From Candidatus Uhrbacteria bacterium (GTDB lineage Bacteria > Patescibacteriota > Patescibacteriia > UBA9934 > GWF2-40-263): DNA of 37,790 bases. A model generated the notes under the pieces. That model saw only the letters and a list, made by a program, of their open reading frames with translations, was not told the origin of the DNA and did no database searches. Made by a program: the position numbers and the translations under genes. This document shows positions 36,892 through 37,790 of this stretch, one piece after another. Where the stretch lies: assembly GCA_016206085.1 (NCBI GenBank), contig JACQSF010000019.1, positions 1 to 37,790 of the forward strand, in the 5' to 3' direction. Each line of letters starts with the position of its first letter. Position 1 is the first letter of the stretch.

Positions 36892-37130
36892 TTATCTAAG
36901 AGCGTCGTAAATCTGGTCTTCTGTAAATCCCCACTGCTTCAATTTATTGAAAATTTTATGTTTATAATCCTGTGCAAATCTCGCTGAATCGTGTATTTGT
37001 TTCCATTTTGTGGATGTTTCACAAGTACATGACTCCCCTTTCCATGATTCGTTTCCACGCGTAGACCAAGTTTGCCACAAGCGATTATCCAGTTACGTTG
37101 CTTAATATCAGACAGGCTCTCACTAGGCAT
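36892..37130 (-). pseudogene. HicA-like toxin, apparently frameshifted
   Basis: MPSESLSDIKQRNWIIACGKLGLRVETNHGKGSHVLVKHPQNGNKYTIQRDL continues in another frame as AQDYKHKIFNKLKQWGFTEDQIYDALR*. Confidence 0.65.
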
Positions 37131-37458
37131 AAATCTTCTGCTCCAACTTCATTGGTTCACCTTGTGTTTTTACTAAGGTTTCATTGCAAAGATGTGGTGG
37201 AATTTCGAAATAGGTTAATACCGCATCCTTCAGATGTTCATTTATGCTCTCCTTGCTGGTACCACCCGTTATAATGCCGTCGATGTTCGTCGATTCAGCA
37301 ACCCATGCGCCATCAGAAGAAATTTCGATACTGAACTGTATCGATCCAAGTCTGCCGATTATTTCACGCATGGCCTTCACACGAACATCATTGTCTTCAT
37401 GAAATTGAAAACCTAGACGGCGCAGGGTTCGAGCTAATGTATAGATAACTTTAGTCAT
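37123..37458 (-). CDS. HicB-like antitoxin partner
   Basis: MTKVIYTLARTLRRLGFQFHEDNDVRVK..SIQFSIEISSDGAWVAESTNIDGIITGGTSKESINEHLKDAVLTYFEIP; HicB-like fold pattern, overlaps the hicA-like start. Confidence 0.65.
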   Translation of the reverse strand: MTKVIYTLARTLRRLGFQFHEDNDVRVKAMREIIGRLGSIQFSIEISSDGAWVAESTNIDGIITGGTSKESINEHLKDAVLTYFEIPPHLCNETLVKTQGEPMKLEQKIYA

Positions 37459-37516
37459 AATTCCTAGACTCAGGATACCTTTTTTTAGGTTATTATGCAA
37501 AACATCGATTTGCCTC

Positions 37517-37548
37517 CACCAAAAAACCGCCCATTTCTGGACGGTTTT
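37517..37548. terminator. Terminator, copy 2 of the 32-bp direct repeat
   Basis: CACCAAAAAACCGCCCATTTCTGGACGGTTTT. Confidence 0.85.
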
Positions 37549-37565
37549 CTAGGGTCCCGGGCTAT

Positions 37566-37641
37566 TGGTGGACCGGACGGGATTTGAACCCGTATCTGTT
37601 GGTACCAACGCAACCGGGGTTACCCTTACCCCCACCGGCCC
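37566..37641 (-). tRNA. Atypical tRNA; loop reads UGG (Pro) but the acceptor is not Pro-like
   Basis: GGGCCGG TG GGGG taagggtaa CCCC G GTTGC GTTGGTA CCAAC AGAT ACGGG TTCAAAT CCCGT CCGGTCC A CCA. Confidence 0.75.
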
Positions 37642-37659
37642 ATTTGGCCCGGGATAAAC

Positions 37660-37701
37660 AAATAAAACACCCATCTTTTTGAAAGAGAGGGTGTTTTATT
37701 T
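37660..37701. terminator. Terminator AAATAAAACACCC/GGGTGTTTTATTT
   Basis: Perfect 13-bp arms upstream (minus sense) of the tRNA. Confidence 0.8.
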
Positions 37702-37790
37702 TGGTACCAACTTGGAGGCATTCGCCCCGGTTGCCTATTTAATAAACCATAAATGAATGCGAAAGTCAACGACTATTGTGTGGAAAACTC

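Noticed and set aside
37566-37641. Fragment of tmRNA (G3:U70, tRNA-like 3' end)
   Set aside because: A complete tRNA cloverleaf with D and anticodon arms is present and there is no long tag-encoding insert.

Overview
The window looks like a chromosomal segment of a moderate-GC bacterium, plausibly Patescibacteria/CPR. That lineage guess rests on gene style only and was not tested. Housekeeping content: uvrA (5' end only), nitroreductase, uvrB, an archaeal-type NMN adenylyltransferase, murI, ftsX-ftsE, an RlpA-like protein, a parvulin-like PPIase, a DivIC/FtsB-like protein, a PH-domain protein, a Mur ligase, two GT4 glycosyltransferases, an O-antigen-ligase-like protein and four tRNA genes. 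Cell-surface block (13.8-26.8 kb): a YCF48/BNR-like secreted protein, a very large S-layer-like protein with a long structured 5' leader, an ECF sigma factor with a DUF5667-like partner, and a divergent operon (HTH, methyltransferase, TIM-barrel/FG-GAP secreted protein, CARDB/DUF11-like membrane protein). Accessory content: two HicAB-like modules, a VapC-like PIN toxin with an unfamiliar partner, and several islands that look high-GC by eye. The islands include three Asp/Cys-rich MopE-type lipoprotein genes and two frameshifted genes, each bordered by hairpins or repeats. The most interesting signals are: (a) the MopE/high-GC gene islands; (b) a short GGTGG-type repeat family at two intergenic sites and apparently inside uvrB; (c) an uncharacterised ~110-aa domain shared by two surface proteins; (d) the structured leader of the S-layer-like gene; (e) two diverged hairpin repeats with compensatory changes beside hicBA; (f) a HicAB-like module between identical 32-bp terminator repeats; (g) an atypical tRNA gene with a partly complementary upstream segment. 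No CRISPR array or transposase was seen. All GC statements are by eye.
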